Origin: Streptomyces aurantiacus
GTDB lineage: Bacteria; Actinomycetota; Actinomycetes; Streptomycetales; Streptomycetaceae
Length of the DNA: 64,000 nucleotides
Direction: 5' to 3'
NCBI RefSeq assembly: GCF_027107535.1
Contig: NZ_CP114283.1
Coordinates: 7,502,001 to 7,566,000, forward strand
The notes under the pieces are model-generated. The model saw only the letters and a list, made by a program, of their open reading frames with translations. It had not been told where the DNA came from and did no database searches. Positions 38,296-52,390 of this stretch are shown in pieces. The position numbers were made by a program, and so were the translations under genes. Each line of letters opens with the position of its first letter. Position 1 is the stretch's first letter.

Positions 38296-39576
38296 CTAGG
38301 ACGAGGCCCTGGGCGTGTCGTCCTCTGCCCGCCGTGGCTCCCCGGAGCTGCCTCGCAGAAGGCGTCGGACGCGTCTGAGGAGCGTGCCCGAGCCCCGCTC
38401 CCGGCGCCCGTGGACCCGCGGATCGTCCGTGACGTCGTACCGCTTCACGTACGCCCCCAGGAAGGCCTGCAGTGTGGCGACCGCCGGGATGGCGATCAGC
38501 GCACCGACGGCTCCGAGCAGGGCGGTGCCCGCGACGACCGATCCGAAGGCGACCGCCGGGTGGATGTTCACGGTCTTCGCGGTCAGCTTGGGCTGCAGCA
38601 CGTAGTTCTCGAACTGCTGGTAGATCACGACGAAGATCAGCACCCACAGCGCGTACCAGGGGTTGACCGTGAAGGCGATCAGCATGGGCAGGGAGCCCGC
38701 GAGATACGTACCGATGGTGGGGATGAACTGCGAGACCAGTCCCACCCAGACGGCGAGCACGGGTGCGTAGTCCACGCCGAGGGACTCCAGCAGGATGTAG
38801 TGCGCGAAGCCGGAGATGAGGGCCATCAGACCGCGTGAGTACAGGTACCCGCCGGTCTTGTTGACGGCGATCTCCCACGCGCGCAGGACCTCGGCCTGCC
38901 GGGCCGGCGGCAGCACCGAGCACAGCGCCCGCCTCAGCCTCGGGCCGTCGGCGGCGAAGTAGAAGGCGAACAGTGTGATCGTCAGGAGCTGGAAGAGTCC
39001 GCCCAGCACCTGCGCGGACACGTCCAGGACGCCGGTCGCGCTGTTCTGCACGTACTTCCGGAGCCAGTCGGAGCGCAGCAGGCTGTCCTGGATGTCGACG
39101 CGGCTGAGCTCCGTGTGGAAGGTGGTGTTGACCCAGCTGATCACCGAGTCGACGTATTTCGGGAAGTCCTCGACGATGTCGATGATCTGCCCGGCCAGCA
39201 TCGAGCCGAGCAGCGTGACGAATCCGGCGCTCACGATCATCACGATGAGGAACACGAGACCGGTGGCCAGCCCTCTGCGCATGCCGAACGAGGCCATCCA
39301 GCTCACCGCGGGCTCGATGGCGAGGGCCAGGAAGAACGCGATCAGGATGTTGATCAGCAGGCCGGTCAACTGGTGGAAGGCCCAACTGCCCAGCTGGAAA
39401 CAGGCGATCAGGGCAAGTGCCAGCACCATGGCCCGCGGCAGCCAGCGCGGCATGCGGCTGCCCCCCGCGACCGTGCCTCCGGCCGGGGGCCCGGGAGGTG
39501 TCGTGCCGAGCGGGGATGCGTGCTGTCCGACCTGCGCGGTCTCATCTGTCGATGCCACGGCCCAAGTCTCGCCCAC
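38296..39576 (-). CDS. AI-2E family (PF01594) transporter-like membrane protein
   Basis: Membrane protein of the AI-2E/YdiK family: two N-terminal segments ([36 protein letters not shown]), a long extracytoplasmic/soluble loop (~140-195), then further segments including [22 protein letters not shown] and [17 protein letters not shown] [20 protein letters not shown], a family hallmark. The C-terminus is Arg-rich. GTG at 39576 is used; GTG at 39558 is equally possible, and neither has a strong site. Substrate unknown. Confidence 0.85.
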   Translation of the reverse strand: MGETWAVASTDETAQVGQHASPLGTTPPGPPAGGTVAGGSRMPRWLPRAMVLALALIACFQLGSWAFHQLTGLLINILIAFFLALAIEPAVSWMASFGMRRGLATGLVFLIVMIVSAGFVTLLGSMLAGQIIDIVEDFPKYVDSVISWVNTTFHTELSRVDIQDSLLRSDWLRKYVQNSATGVLDVSAQVLGGLFQLLTITLFAFYFAADGPRLRRALCSVLPPARQAEVLRAWEIAVNKTGGYLYSRGLMALISGFAHYILLESLGVDYAPVLAVWVGLVSQFIPTIGTYLAGSLPMLIAFTVNPWYALWVLIFVVIYQQFENYVLQPKLTAKTVNIHPAVAFGSVVAGTALLGAVGALIAIPAVATLQAFLGAYVKRYDVTDDPRVHGRRERGSGTLLRRVRRLLRGSSGEPRRAEDDTPRASS

Positions 39577-39618
39577 GCCACCGACAATCGACCCCCGCCA
39601 TCGGATCTTCGCGGTCTG

Positions 39619-39813
39619 TCAGCGCATTTCGTGGGGAACGTTCACCGCCGTACACACCGCGCGCCACACGTCCTTCGCCTCCCAGCCCGCGTCCAGCGCC
39701 TGCTGCACCGTGCGCCCGCCGAGCTCCGACATGACGTGGTCGCACGCGAAGGTCTCGGCGTACCCCGCACCGAAGTGATCCGCCATTCGCTCCCAGAAGA
39801 CCGTCAACCGCAT
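39619..39813 (-). CDS. DUF3046 protein
   Basis: 64 aa, MRLTVFWERMADHFGAGYAETF...HVMSELGGRTVQQALDAGW, diagnostic of DUF3046, a small actinobacterial family conserved beside recA. ATG with GGAG 3 bases upstream. Function unknown. Divergent from the toroid-protein gene. Confidence 0.88.
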   Translation of the reverse strand: MRLTVFWERMADHFGAGYAETFACDHVMSELGGRTVQQALDAGWEAKDVWRAVCTAVNVPHEMR

Positions 39814-39893
39814 GACTCCAGTATCCCGCCCCTGAGAGTGGGCCCGAGCCGGGACCGCTTGCCGAGAACGCTTTCCGCCCTACGGTCTGACCC

Positions 39894-40838
39894 ATGGCCG
39901 AATCAGGAGCATCCCCACTCCCCCCGACGCCCCCGGCGCACACCTCCGTCGCGCGCGCCGAGCATTTCGTCTGGCTCACCGCGCGCGTGCTGGAGCAGCG
40001 CCGTTTCGCGTACCACTTCCTGGGCGGCGGTGCGGACCCGGTGGAGACCGCGCTGGCCGCCTACCGCAACGAGGACGACGGGTACGGCCACGCGCTGGAA
40101 CCCGATCTGCGCGGCCCGGTCAGCCAGCCCCTGCATGTGGGGCACGCGCTGCGTGTCCTGGACTCGATCGGTCGCTGTGGCGGGCAGCGGGTGGAACGCG
40201 TGTGCCGCTACCTGACCTCCGTGTCGACGCAGGACGGCGCGTTGCCGGCGATCCATCCGAGCCAGCGCGGCTATCCGTCGGCACCCTTCGTGCCGGTCGT
40301 GGACGACCCGCCCAGCGAACTGCTCGCCACCGGCCCCGTGGTGGGTCTGCTGCATCGCAACGAGGTGTGGCACGCCTGGCTGTTCCGGGCCACCGACTTC
40401 TGCTGGCAGGCGGTGGAGTCCCTGGCGAAGTCGCATCCGTACGAGATCGAGGCCGCCGTGACCTTCCTGGACTCCGCGACCGACCGCCCGCGCGCGGAGG
40501 CGGCCGCCGACCGGCTCGGCCGCCTGGTGCGTGAGCAGCGGCTCGCGGTACTGGATCCCGAGCGCGTCGAGGCGTTCCCCGTGGCACCCGGCTACGCACC
40601 GGGGGAACACCATCTGCCCCACGACTACGCGAAGACTCCGGGCTCCCTCGCGCGCGCGTGGTTCACCGACGAGGAGATGGCACGGTCCCTGGAGTTCCTG
40701 AAGGCCCAGCAGCAGGAGGACGGCGGCTGGCCGGTCCGCTGGCGTCAGTGGGCACCGGGCACCGCTCTGGAGGCACGCCCGATCGTCACGATCGAGGCGC
40801 TGCGCACTCTGCGGGCGTACGGGCTGTCCGTCGGCTGA
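39894..40838 (+). CDS. Alpha/alpha-toroid (terpene cyclase/prenyltransferase-like) protein
   Basis: 314 aa, helical repeats typical of the squalene-cyclase/prenyltransferase toroid superfamily: DGYGHALEPDLRGPVSQPLHVGHALRVL, QDGALPAIHPSQRGY and a C-terminal QW-like QQQEDGGWPVRWRQWAPGTALEARP. The DXDD cyclase motif was not found, so a catalytic cyclase is unlikely. ATG at 39894; weak ribosome-binding site. Role unknown. Confidence 0.75.
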   Translation: MAESGASPLPPTPPAHTSVARAEHFVWLTARVLEQRRFAYHFLGGGADPVETALAAYRNEDDGYGHALEPDLRGPVSQPLHVGHALRVLDSIGRCGGQRVERVCRYLTSVSTQDGALPAIHPSQRGYPSAPFVPVVDDPPSELLATGPVVGLLHRNEVWHAWLFRATDFCWQAVESLAKSHPYEIEAAVTFLDSATDRPRAEAAADRLGRLVREQRLAVLDPERVEAFPVAPGYAPGEHHLPHDYAKTPGSLARAWFTDEEMARSLEFLKAQQQEDGGWPVRWRQWAPGTALEARPIVTIEALRTLRAYGLSVG

Positions 40839-40907
40839 CGCCTTCGGGCGCCCGAGTCCCGGCACGGGGCGGCCCGAACCAGCGACACGACGCGGCGAGC
40901 GTCCCTC

Positions 40908-41216
40908 TCAGCCCGCCAGTGCCCGCACCCCCGCCGTGACCAGCACCGCCACGGCCACGACCAGCAGGAACGGAGCACGCAGCAACAGCGCCGAGGCGGC
41001 CGCCGCGAGCCCCGCGGCCCTCGCGTCCAGCACCAGGACGCGGCCGTCGGCGAAGGTCTGCTGGGCCGTGAGTGCGGCCAGCAGGGCGACGGGCAGCAGA
41101 GCGGCCAGCCGCTGGACGAGCGGCCGCTCCAGAACGCCCGCGGGAATCAGCAGCCCGACAAGTTTTACGGCGTAGCAGCCCACCGCGGTGACACCGATCG
41201 CGATCCAGATGTTCAA
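40908..41216 (-). CDS. azlD: Branched-chain amino acid exporter small subunit AzlD
   Basis: 102 aa with three or four membrane segments (IAIGVTAVGCYAVKLVGLLIP, LLPVALLAALTAQQTFADG, FLLVVAVAVLVTAGVRALAG), matching AzlD/BrnE. The TTG start at 41216 overlaps the azlC stop (TTGA) and has GGAGGAG just upstream, so it is translationally coupled. Works with AzlC in export of branched-chain amino acids or analogues. Confidence 0.88.
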   Translation of the reverse strand: MNIWIAIGVTAVGCYAVKLVGLLIPAGVLERPLVQRLAALLPVALLAALTAQQTFADGRVLVLDARAAGLAAAASALLLRAPFLLVVAVAVLVTAGVRALAG

Positions 41217-41971
41217 CGCTCCTCCTCCGCCGCGTCACGCTCGCCGGCCGCCTTCGTACGCGCCGTGCGGCGACCGTCCGCCCAGAGGACGGCCGGGGCG
41301 GCCAGCGCGGCCACCAGGACGGGGACACCGGCGGGCAGCACGGGCAGCAGGCCGAGCCCGAGAACGACCGCGAGTCCCGCGACCACCCGTTCCCTGGCCG
41401 TCTTGATCATCGGCGCGAGCAGTGCCAGGAAGACCGCGGGTCCCGCCGCGTCCAGGCCCCACGCGTCGGTGTCACCGATCGCCTCGGCGCCCAGCGCGCC
41501 GAGCAACGTGGTCAGGTTCCACAGCACGTAGAGCGACAGGCCGGTGACGGTGAACCCGATTCGCACGCTGCGCCGCGTGGGCTGGGCGAGCGCCACGGCC
41601 GTGGTCTCGTCGATGACCCATTGGGCGGCGAACGGGCGCACCGCGCGCGGGAGGGCCAGCAGCTGCGACAGCCGCAGCCCGTAGAAGGCGTTGCGCACTC
41701 CCAGGAAGAAGGCGCCCGCAGCGGCCGTGAACGGGTTGCCCCCGCCGGCCAGCGCTCCCACGAGGGCGAACTGTGAGGCTCCGGTGAACACCAGAAGGCT
41801 GAGTGCACACGTCTGGAGCACGGTGAGCCCGCTGCCCTCCGAGGTCACCCCGAAGGCGAAGCCGGACAGTCCGACGGCCACTCCGACACCGAGGGCGTCC
41901 CGTACGACGGCGGCGTCGGGTTTTCCGCCGTCTTCACTTCGTATGTCCGCGAAAGCTGTTTGTTCTGCCAC
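41213..41971 (-). CDS. azlC: Branched-chain amino acid exporter large subunit AzlC
   Basis: AzlC/BrnF membrane protein: FAFGVTSEGSGLTVLQTCALSLLVFTGASQFALVGALAGGG, FFLGVRNAFYGLRLSQLL and WVIDETTAVALAQ. GTG at 41971 (VAEQTAFADI) gives 252 aa. This start lies inside the end of the AraC-type gene, a 38-bp same-strand overlap. Confidence 0.87.
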   Translation of the reverse strand: MAEQTAFADIRSEDGGKPDAAVVRDALGVGVAVGLSGFAFGVTSEGSGLTVLQTCALSLLVFTGASQFALVGALAGGGNPFTAAAGAFFLGVRNAFYGLRLSQLLALPRAVRPFAAQWVIDETTAVALAQPTRRSVRIGFTVTGLSLYVLWNLTTLLGALGAEAIGDTDAWGLDAAGPAVFLALLAPMIKTARERVVAGLAVVLGLGLLPVLPAGVPVLVAALAAPAVLWADGRRTARTKAAGERDAAEEER

Positions 41972-42836
41972 GCCTCGGACCGTAGACCGGGTCCTGCCGC
42001 GGGTCTTGTACGTTCTTGCGCTCGCGCTGGTAGGCCCCCGGCGGTACGCCCACGATCCGGGTGAAGTGCCGGTTGAGGTGCGGCTGGTCGGTGAATCCCA
42101 CGGTGAGGGCCGCCTCGGCCGGTACGACGCCCGCGTCCAGCAGCCGGCGCGCTCGCCGCACACGGGCGTCGGTGAGCCACGCGTGGGGCGGCATGCCGTA
42201 GGTGTCCCGGAAGGCGCGCAACAGGGCGAAGGGGCTGGTCCCGAGGTCGTCGGCGAGCCGTTCCAGAGTGGGTGGTTCCACGATCCGCTCCTCGAGCAGG
42301 GCACGCGCGCGTGCGGCCACCCGGGCGCCCGCCGTCCGCGGGGCCCGCTGCGGCAGCTGTCCGCCGTTCAACCTCAGCAGCCGGGTCACGGCCACCCGCA
42401 GCAGTGTGTCGGCGGCGAGCGCGTTGCCCTCCTCGGCGGCGCGGAGCACCTGGTGAACCAGTCCCGCGGCGTAGGGGTCGTCGAGCACCGGGCTCATGAA
42501 TCCGGGAGCGCCACGGAGCATGGTGGTCTCGGCGGCGATCTCCGCGACCAGTTCCGGCGACGGGTAGACCGCGCCGTACCGCCAGCCTTCGGGAACACCG
42601 GCGCGCCCCGTGTGCGGGGTGTCGGGATTGACGAGGGCGAGAGAGCCGGCGCCCGCGTACTGATCGGCGCCGCCGTGGTGGAAGACCTCCACGCCGTCGG
42701 CGATGGCGGCGATGACGAAGTTCTCGTGCGTGTGCCGGACGAAGGTCTTGTGGACGTACCGGGCCCGCAGGAGATCGACACCGGGCAGATCCGCGTACTG
42801 CCAGTGCCGCGCCCGCTCCTTCCCCGTGCCCGCCAT
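41934..42836 (-). CDS. AraC-family regulator with cupin sensor, likely azlCD regulator
   Basis: 300 aa: N-terminal AraC-type cupin (HTHENFVIAAIADGVEVFHHGG, SLALVNPDTPHTGRAG), then two HTH motifs (LERLADDLGTSPFALLRAFRD, DQPHLNRHFTRIVGVPPGAY). ATG at 42836 (MAGTGKERARHWQY) with GGAG upstream; earlier in-frame codons to 42989 are Arg/Pro-rich and unsupported. Its 3' end overlaps azlC by 38 bp, so it probably controls the exporter. Confidence 0.88.
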   Translation of the reverse strand: MAGTGKERARHWQYADLPGVDLLRARYVHKTFVRHTHENFVIAAIADGVEVFHHGGADQYAGAGSLALVNPDTPHTGRAGVPEGWRYGAVYPSPELVAEIAAETTMLRGAPGFMSPVLDDPYAAGLVHQVLRAAEEGNALAADTLLRVAVTRLLRLNGGQLPQRAPRTAGARVAARARALLEERIVEPPTLERLADDLGTSPFALLRAFRDTYGMPPHAWLTDARVRRARRLLDAGVVPAEAALTVGFTDQPHLNRHFTRIVGVPPGAYQRERKNVQDPRQDPVYGPRRGRTNSFRGHTK

Positions 42837-43030
42837 GCCACCATTCTCCGCCACCACGGCGTGGCCCGGACGACACCTGCCCCCGCCCGGCCACCCCGTG
42901 CCGCCCGGACGTGGCCGGGAAACGGACGTCGGCGGATCCCGCCAGCGCCGGCAGCAGGCGCGGCAAACCCCCACCGCCCGTGTTTCCACAGGTCAGGCGC
43001 GTTGTCAGTGCCCGGGTGCAGGATGGACGC

Positions 43031-47998
<4,968 letters not shown>

Positions 47999-48052
47999 GT
48001 GCGCCCGCCCACCCGCAGGACCACCCGCCCACTCCGTGCCACCCTGGATCCC

Positions 48053-48871
48053 ATGCCCGAAGGAGACACCGTCTGGCAGGCCGCCCGGCGCCTGCACCGG
48101 GCCCTCGCGGGCCATGTGCTCACGCGCTCCGACCTCCGCGTCCCCAAGTACGCCACGGCCGATCTCACCGGGCGCACGGTCCTGGACGTCACCCCGCGCG
48201 GGAAGCACCTGCTCACCCGTATCGAGGGCGGCCTGACTCTGCACTCGCACCTGCGGATGGACGGTTCCTGGAAGGTCTACGCCCCGGGTGAGCGCTGGCG
48301 CGGCGGCCCCGGCCACCAGATCCGCGCGATTCTCGGCACCGCGGAGCGGACAGCGGTCGGTTACCGGCTCCCCGTCCTGGAGCTGCTCCGCACCGCCGAC
48401 GAGGACCGCGCGGTCGGCCATCTCGGCCCCGACCTCCTCGGCCCCGACTGGGACCCGGACAAAGCCCTCGCGAACATCCTCGGAGCCCCGGACCGGTCCC
48501 TCGGCGAGGCGCTCCTCGACCAGCGCAATCTCGCCGGCATCGGCAACGTCTACAAGAGCGAGCTGTGTTTCCTGCTCCGCGTCACGCCCTGGCTCCCCGT
48601 CGGCGAGCTCTCCGCCGAGCACACCACCCACCTTCCAACGCTCGCCAAGAAGCTCCTCGAGGTCAATCGCGACCGTCCCACCCGCATCACGACCGGCCGC
48701 CGCGACCAGAATCTGTACGTCTACGGCCGTGCACCCCGCCCCTGTCTGCGCTGCGGCACCCCGATCCGCGTGGCGAGCCAGGGCGACGGCTCCCGCGACC
48801 GTCCCACGTACTGGTGCCCGCTCTGCCAGTCGGGCCCGGCCCCCTCCTCACGCCCCGGCACCATCCGGTGA
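48053..48871 (+). CDS. nei: DNA glycosylase/AP lyase of the Fpg/Nei (endonuclease VIII) family
   Basis: Mature Pro2-Glu3 (MPEGDT) is the catalytic N-terminus; QLDG-like HLRMDG, LLDQRNLAGIGNVYKSE (H2TH) and a C-terminal zinc finger CLRCGTP...YWCPLC. Removes oxidised bases. ATG at 48053, 55 bp after lhr; 272 aa. Probably cotranscribed with lhr. Confidence 0.93.
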   Translation: MPEGDTVWQAARRLHRALAGHVLTRSDLRVPKYATADLTGRTVLDVTPRGKHLLTRIEGGLTLHSHLRMDGSWKVYAPGERWRGGPGHQIRAILGTAERTAVGYRLPVLELLRTADEDRAVGHLGPDLLGPDWDPDKALANILGAPDRSLGEALLDQRNLAGIGNVYKSELCFLLRVTPWLPVGELSAEHTTHLPTLAKKLLEVNRDRPTRITTGRRDQNLYVYGRAPRPCLRCGTPIRVASQGDGSRDRPTYWCPLCQSGPAPSSRPGTIR

Positions 48872-49031
48872 CACTGCCCTGAGCGCACACGCCGGTGACG
48901 GCAGACCACTCCCCCGGCCCGCGAACCGACCCAACAACGGTCACCCCGACCACGACGGTCATCCCGCCCCGCCGGCCACCACGACCGCCCCGCGACATAC
49001 AACCCCAGTGGCTTGCACACACCACAGCTAA

Positions 49032-49061
49032 TTGACGACCCGTCAGAAATGCTCGTACCGT
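49032..49061 (+). promoter_or_regulatory. Promoter and palindromic operator of leaderless SDR gene
   Basis: TTGACG (49032-49037), 18-base spacer, TACCGT (49056-49061), then CCCCTC and the ATG at 49068, so transcription would start at or within a base of the start codon. The -35 overlaps a perfect palindrome TGACG-ACC-CGTCA (49033-49045), an arrangement fitting a repressor (TetR-like or similar; inferred). Confidence 0.6.
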
Positions 49062-49067
49062 CCCCTC

Positions 49068-49832
49068 ATGCCCGTCACGGCGTACGACCTCACCGGACGC
49101 ACCGCATTCGTCACAGGCGCGGCCAGCGGCATCGGCCGCGCCTGTGCCGTACTGCTCGCGGAGGCAGGTGCGACCGTCCACTGCGCGGACCGCGATGCCC
49201 CGGGCCTCGACGAGACGGCCGCGCTGATCAAGGACAAGGGCGGCACGGCCCACGTCCACACCCTCGACGTCACCGACCGCCTCCAGCTCGGTGAAGCGGT
49301 CGCCGCCTGCGCGCGCCTGGACGTCATGGCCGCCGTCGCCGGGATCATGCACAGCAGTCCCGTCCTGGAGACCCGGGAGGAGGATCTCGACCGGGTGTTC
49401 GGGGTCAATTTCAAGGGCGTCCTGTACGCCTGCCAGGAGGCGGCCCGCTCGATGCTGGCCTCCGACACGCGCGGCAGCATCATCACGATGGCCTCGGGGG
49501 CGGTGGACACCGGCGGGCCTGGGCTGCTCTGCTACGGAGCCGCGAAGGCGGCCGTCGTACAGCTGACGAAGACCCTGGCGACCGAGATGGGACCGCACGG
49601 CATCCGCGTCAACGCGGTCGCTCCGGGCTGGATCCGTACACCGATGACCGACCGCCACGACGGTGAGGCCCAGGCCCGGACGGAGACCTTCATGGCCCGG
49701 ATGTCACCGCTGGGCCGAGTCGGCGAGCCGGAGGACATCGCCCACGCGGTCCTGCACCTGGCCTCGGACGCCTCGGCGTTCACGACGGGCCAGATCCTCC
49801 GCCCCAACGGGGGCGTGGCGATGCCCTGGTAG
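49068..49832 (+). CDS. Short-chain dehydrogenase/reductase
   Basis: Classical SDR: TGAASGIGRA (cofactor loop), NNAG-like AVAGIMHSS, catalytic Ser in ASGAVDTG, YGAAKAAV (Tyr/Lys), and PGWIRTPM. 254 aa from ATG 49068; the upstream in-frame ATG at 49032 lies in the promoter. No Shine-Dalgarno sequence precedes the ATG, consistent with a leaderless mRNA. Substrate unknown. Confidence 0.88.
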   Translation: MPVTAYDLTGRTAFVTGAASGIGRACAVLLAEAGATVHCADRDAPGLDETAALIKDKGGTAHVHTLDVTDRLQLGEAVAACARLDVMAAVAGIMHSSPVLETREEDLDRVFGVNFKGVLYACQEAARSMLASDTRGSIITMASGAVDTGGPGLLCYGAAKAAVVQLTKTLATEMGPHGIRVNAVAPGWIRTPMTDRHDGEAQARTETFMARMSPLGRVGEPEDIAHAVLHLASDASAFTTGQILRPNGGVAMPW

Positions 49833-49969
49833 CGGCCCGCGCCCACCAGCAAGCCCCGACGCACGGGCAAGCCCTCGCGCCCCACAAACGGCTCTCCCCG
49901 CAAAGAGCCTCCTAGGCCCCTCGTCGCTTGCCGCTTGCCGCCCGCCCGAGAAGTCCCGCTCGGCGCACC

Positions 49970-50248
49970 TCAGAAGGACTCGCCCCGCCCCAGGAGCGGC
50001 CCGCGCCTCCTTCGCCATGCCTCCGAGGCCCGCCGCATCCACTGGTCCGATCCAGCTGCCCCCGCGGCCCGCGACTTGGGCACACAGTGCACCGGAAGCA
50101 GGCTCAGCCCCCACCCGCCGGCCGCGACCGCCCCTTCGAGCACTCCGGCTTCGGCTGTGAACGCCAGCCGCAGCACCGCCCACCACCACAGCCCACCGGC
50201 GCCCAGAGCCAGCCCCCACCGGCCTATTCGCCCCATCCGCCCCTTCAT
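49970..50248 (-). CDS. Small hydrophobic conserved-looking protein
   Basis: 92 aa: MKGRMGRIGRWGLALGAGGL, a hydrophobic Trp-rich stretch (WWWAVLRLAFTA), then GVLEGAVAAGGWGLSLLPVHCVPK and a basic tail. A good GGAGG site lies 7 bases before the ATG at 50248. It is downstream of dps on the same strand. No function is recognised. Confidence 0.65.
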   Translation of the reverse strand: MKGRMGRIGRWGLALGAGGLWWWAVLRLAFTAEAGVLEGAVAAGGWGLSLLPVHCVPKSRAAGAAGSDQWMRRASEAWRRRRGPLLGRGESF

Positions 50249-50601
50249 GGCACCGCCTCCAGCCCGACGCTAGACCGCCGCGTTCCCACATCGACAGGGC
50301 GCACCGGCACGCCAGGGGCGCCACAGGCGCACCTTCGACTCCGGCCCCACCACAGCGCGCCCCGCGCCAGAACAAGAACCGACGCCGAAACCATCACCGC
50401 CACGGACCGCGCCCTCTATCCCGACCGCAGCCTCGAGCCCGCCCCCGGGAAAACCGTCCCCAGCCGGACCACAGCCGACCGGACCGAACCCGCGCCGGAA
50501 CCGGCGCCCGAGCCCGCACCGGCGCCCGCGTCCACGCCGGAGTCGGAGCCGGCACCCCGTACCGCGCCCGCTTGCGAACCCGCCGCCCGGCAGACCCGCA
50601 G
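50249..50601. other. Gene-free stretch between dps and the small hydrophobic gene
   Basis: 353 bp of GC-rich sequence. Open frames (for example minus 50270-50605) are Gly/Arg low complexity with no ribosome-binding site. Nothing else was seen. Confidence 0.5.
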
Positions 50602-51072
50602 TCACCCGTGTTCCGCCTGGAACATCCAGTGGTGCTTCTCAAGGTCCGCGGTGATCCCGATGAAGATGTCCTCACTCACCGGATCGGCGTCCCCCGTCGC
50701 CGCCACCCGTTCCCTCATCCGTCCGATCACGGCGCCGAGCGCGTCCACGAGGGCGCCCACCGCGTCGGTGTCCTTCACCCACCCGTCCGGGACGGCGCCG
50801 ATACCGCTGCTGCTCGCTACGGTCGCGGCCCGTCCGTCCGGCGAGACACCGAGCGTGGAGGCACGTTCCGCCACGGTGTCGGAGTGCAGCCGGGCGGTGT
50901 CGACGACCTCGTCGAGCTGGAGGTGGACGGACCGGAAGCGCGGCCCGACCACGTTCCAGTGGATCTGCTTCGCCACGAGCGACAGGTCCACCAGGTCGAC
51001 GAGCGCACCCTGCAGCGCCTCGGACACGGTCTTCAGATCGGCATCGGACAACGAGCTCTTCACGACGTACAT
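50602..51072 (-). CDS. dpsC: Dps-family ferritin-like DNA-protection protein
   Basis: Dps four-helix protein with the ferroxidase site KQIHWNVVG...HLQLDEVVDTA at the dimer interface. Two ATGs are possible: the one at 51078 abuts GGAGG, while the one at 51072 (MYVVKSSLS) has GGAGG six bases upstream, so I prefer 51072 (156 aa). The gene position, near clgR/cinA, matches the streptomycete DpsC locus; the symbol is by gene order. Confidence 0.85.
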   Translation of the reverse strand: MYVVKSSLSDADLKTVSEALQGALVDLVDLSLVAKQIHWNVVGPRFRSVHLQLDEVVDTARLHSDTVAERASTLGVSPDGRAATVASSSGIGAVPDGWVKDTDAVGALVDALGAVIGRMRERVAATGDADPVSEDIFIGITADLEKHHWMFQAEHG

Positions 51073-51263
51073 CGACATCCTCCGGTCAGCGGCGACCCCC
51101 GGCCTTGCCCCTCCACCATGGCCGCCTCAACCAATACCGGCAAACGCGACAAACACGCCTCCGTGGCCGCATCCGAGATTCCGTGCGGCACCGACCCGCT
51201 CCCAGACACCGCGTCCACCCAAACACCCGCCGTGAAGGACGGGACCGCCGCCGACCGAACGCA

Positions 51264-51318
51264 AGAGCCCCGGCCGCGCTCCTCCAGGTCTCCCCGGAGA
51301 AGCCCCGGCCGGGGCTCT
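51264..51318 (-). terminator. Terminator downstream of clgR
   Basis: 13-bp perfect arms AGAGCCCCGGCCG / CGGCCGGGGCTCT at 51264-51276 and 51306-51318; a tight alternative palindrome AGCCCCGGCCGGGGCT lies at 51301-51316. About 40 bp past the clgR stop. Confidence 0.6.
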
Positions 51319-51360
51319 CACGACGTTCTTCTCAGCCCAGGGGCGCGAGCCCGTGGGCCA

Positions 51361-51735
51361 TCAGGCGGCGACGACGTCTACCGCCTCCGCAGGCGCCTTG
51401 ATGGTCACCCGTTCCGGCGGCACATTGGTCACCGAGACAGCATTGAGCCTCGGGCGAACCGGCGTGGGCACGGGGTCGGTGGCCGCTGCCGACTGGGCCA
51501 GCTCGGCGAGAGCGAGCTCGTCACTCACTTCCCGCATGAGCTCGGACATCCGTACGTCCAGCGCGTCGCAGATCGCGGAGAGCAGTTCGGAGGAGGCCTC
51601 CTTCTGCCCCCGCTCCACCTCGGAAAGATAGCCGAGTGAAACTCGGGCGGACGAGGAGACTTCGCGCAGAGTACGGCCCTGGCGCTGGCGCTGCCGACGC
51701 AGCACGTCACCAAGCAGGCGACGGAGCAGAATCAT
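51361..51735 (-). CDS. clgR: Clp-gene regulator ClgR (XRE family)
   Basis: 124 aa. XRE helix-turn-helix ([29 protein letters not shown], ~20-60), then a Pro-rich linker. Activates clp and lon genes in streptomycetes. The C-terminus ends ...VVAA; in S. lividans a terminal AA tag makes ClgR a ClpP substrate. ATG at 51735 with GGAGGGAG at 8-9 bases; upstream in-frame GTG/ATG to 51768 is less likely. Downstream of cinA as in other actinobacteria. Confidence 0.92.
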   Translation of the reverse strand: MILLRRLLGDVLRRQRQRQGRTLREVSSSARVSLGYLSEVERGQKEASSELLSAICDALDVRMSELMREVSDELALAELAQSAAATDPVPTPVRPRLNAVSVTNVPPERVTIKAPAEAVDVVAA

Positions 51736-51844
51736 CGGTGGCTCCCTCCTCGGACCGCGTAGCCGCATCCTTCACGCCCCACCGTACCGCCTTGCGCCGC
51801 GGCCGTGCGGGGAGCGATGTCGTGTTCACTCAGGGCTGCAAACA

Positions 51845-52390
51845 TCAAAACCCCCCGTTCTGTTCCGTATCCTGTGCCCGCTCATTCCCAGTGTGTTCGC
51901 CCACGAGCCGCTCCAGAAGCAGTGCGAGCACTCTCCGTACACTCTCCTTACGGATTTCCGTCCGGGAGCCGTTCAACCGCAGCGCCGACACTTTCCCGCC
52001 ATGAGCGTCTCCGTTGAGCGCTCCGGATGGTCCTTCGACGGCGACGAAAACCGTGCCGACCGGCTGCCCGTCCTGAGGTTCGGGCCCCGCCACACCGGTG
52101 GTCGCGATCCCCCAGTCCGCGCCGAGCACCTTGCGCGCGCCGGCCGCCATCTGGGCCGCGACCTGCGGATCCACCGCTCCGCGCTGATCCAGCAGAGTGG
52201 CGTCGACACCGAGCACGTCACGCTTGAGGTCGGTGGCGTACGCGGTCACCGAGCCGCGGAAGGCCTTGGACGCCCCCGGCACCGCCGCGAGCTCCGCGGC
52301 CACCAGTCCGCCGGTCAGGGACTCGGCAACGGCGAGCGTCTGACCGTTCACCGTGAGTAGTCGCAGCACTTCGGCGGCGGTGGAGGTCAC
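51845..52390 (-). CDS. cinA: CinA C-terminal domain (NMN amidase type)
   Basis: 181 aa, only the CinA C-terminal deamidase domain: AVAESLTGGLVAAELAAVPGAS, GSVTAYATDLKRDVLGV and GADWGIATTGVAGPEPQDG. Deamidates NMN in other bacteria; the N-terminal COG1058 domain is absent. The GTG at 52390 overlaps the pgsA stop (GTGA). Confidence 0.92.
   Translation of the reverse strand: MTSTAAEVLRLLTVNGQTLAVAESLTGGLVAAELAAVPGASKAFRGSVTAYATDLKRDVLGVDATLLDQRGAVDPQVAAQMAAGARKVLGADWGIATTGVAGPEPQDGQPVGTVFVAVEGPSGALNGDAHGGKVSALRLNGSRTEIRKESVRRVLALLLERLVGEHTGNERAQDTEQNGGF

Noticed and set aside
50270..50605. 111-aa minus-strand open frame after dps
   Set aside because: Gly/Arg low-complexity sequence without a ribosome-binding site; overlaps the end of dps.
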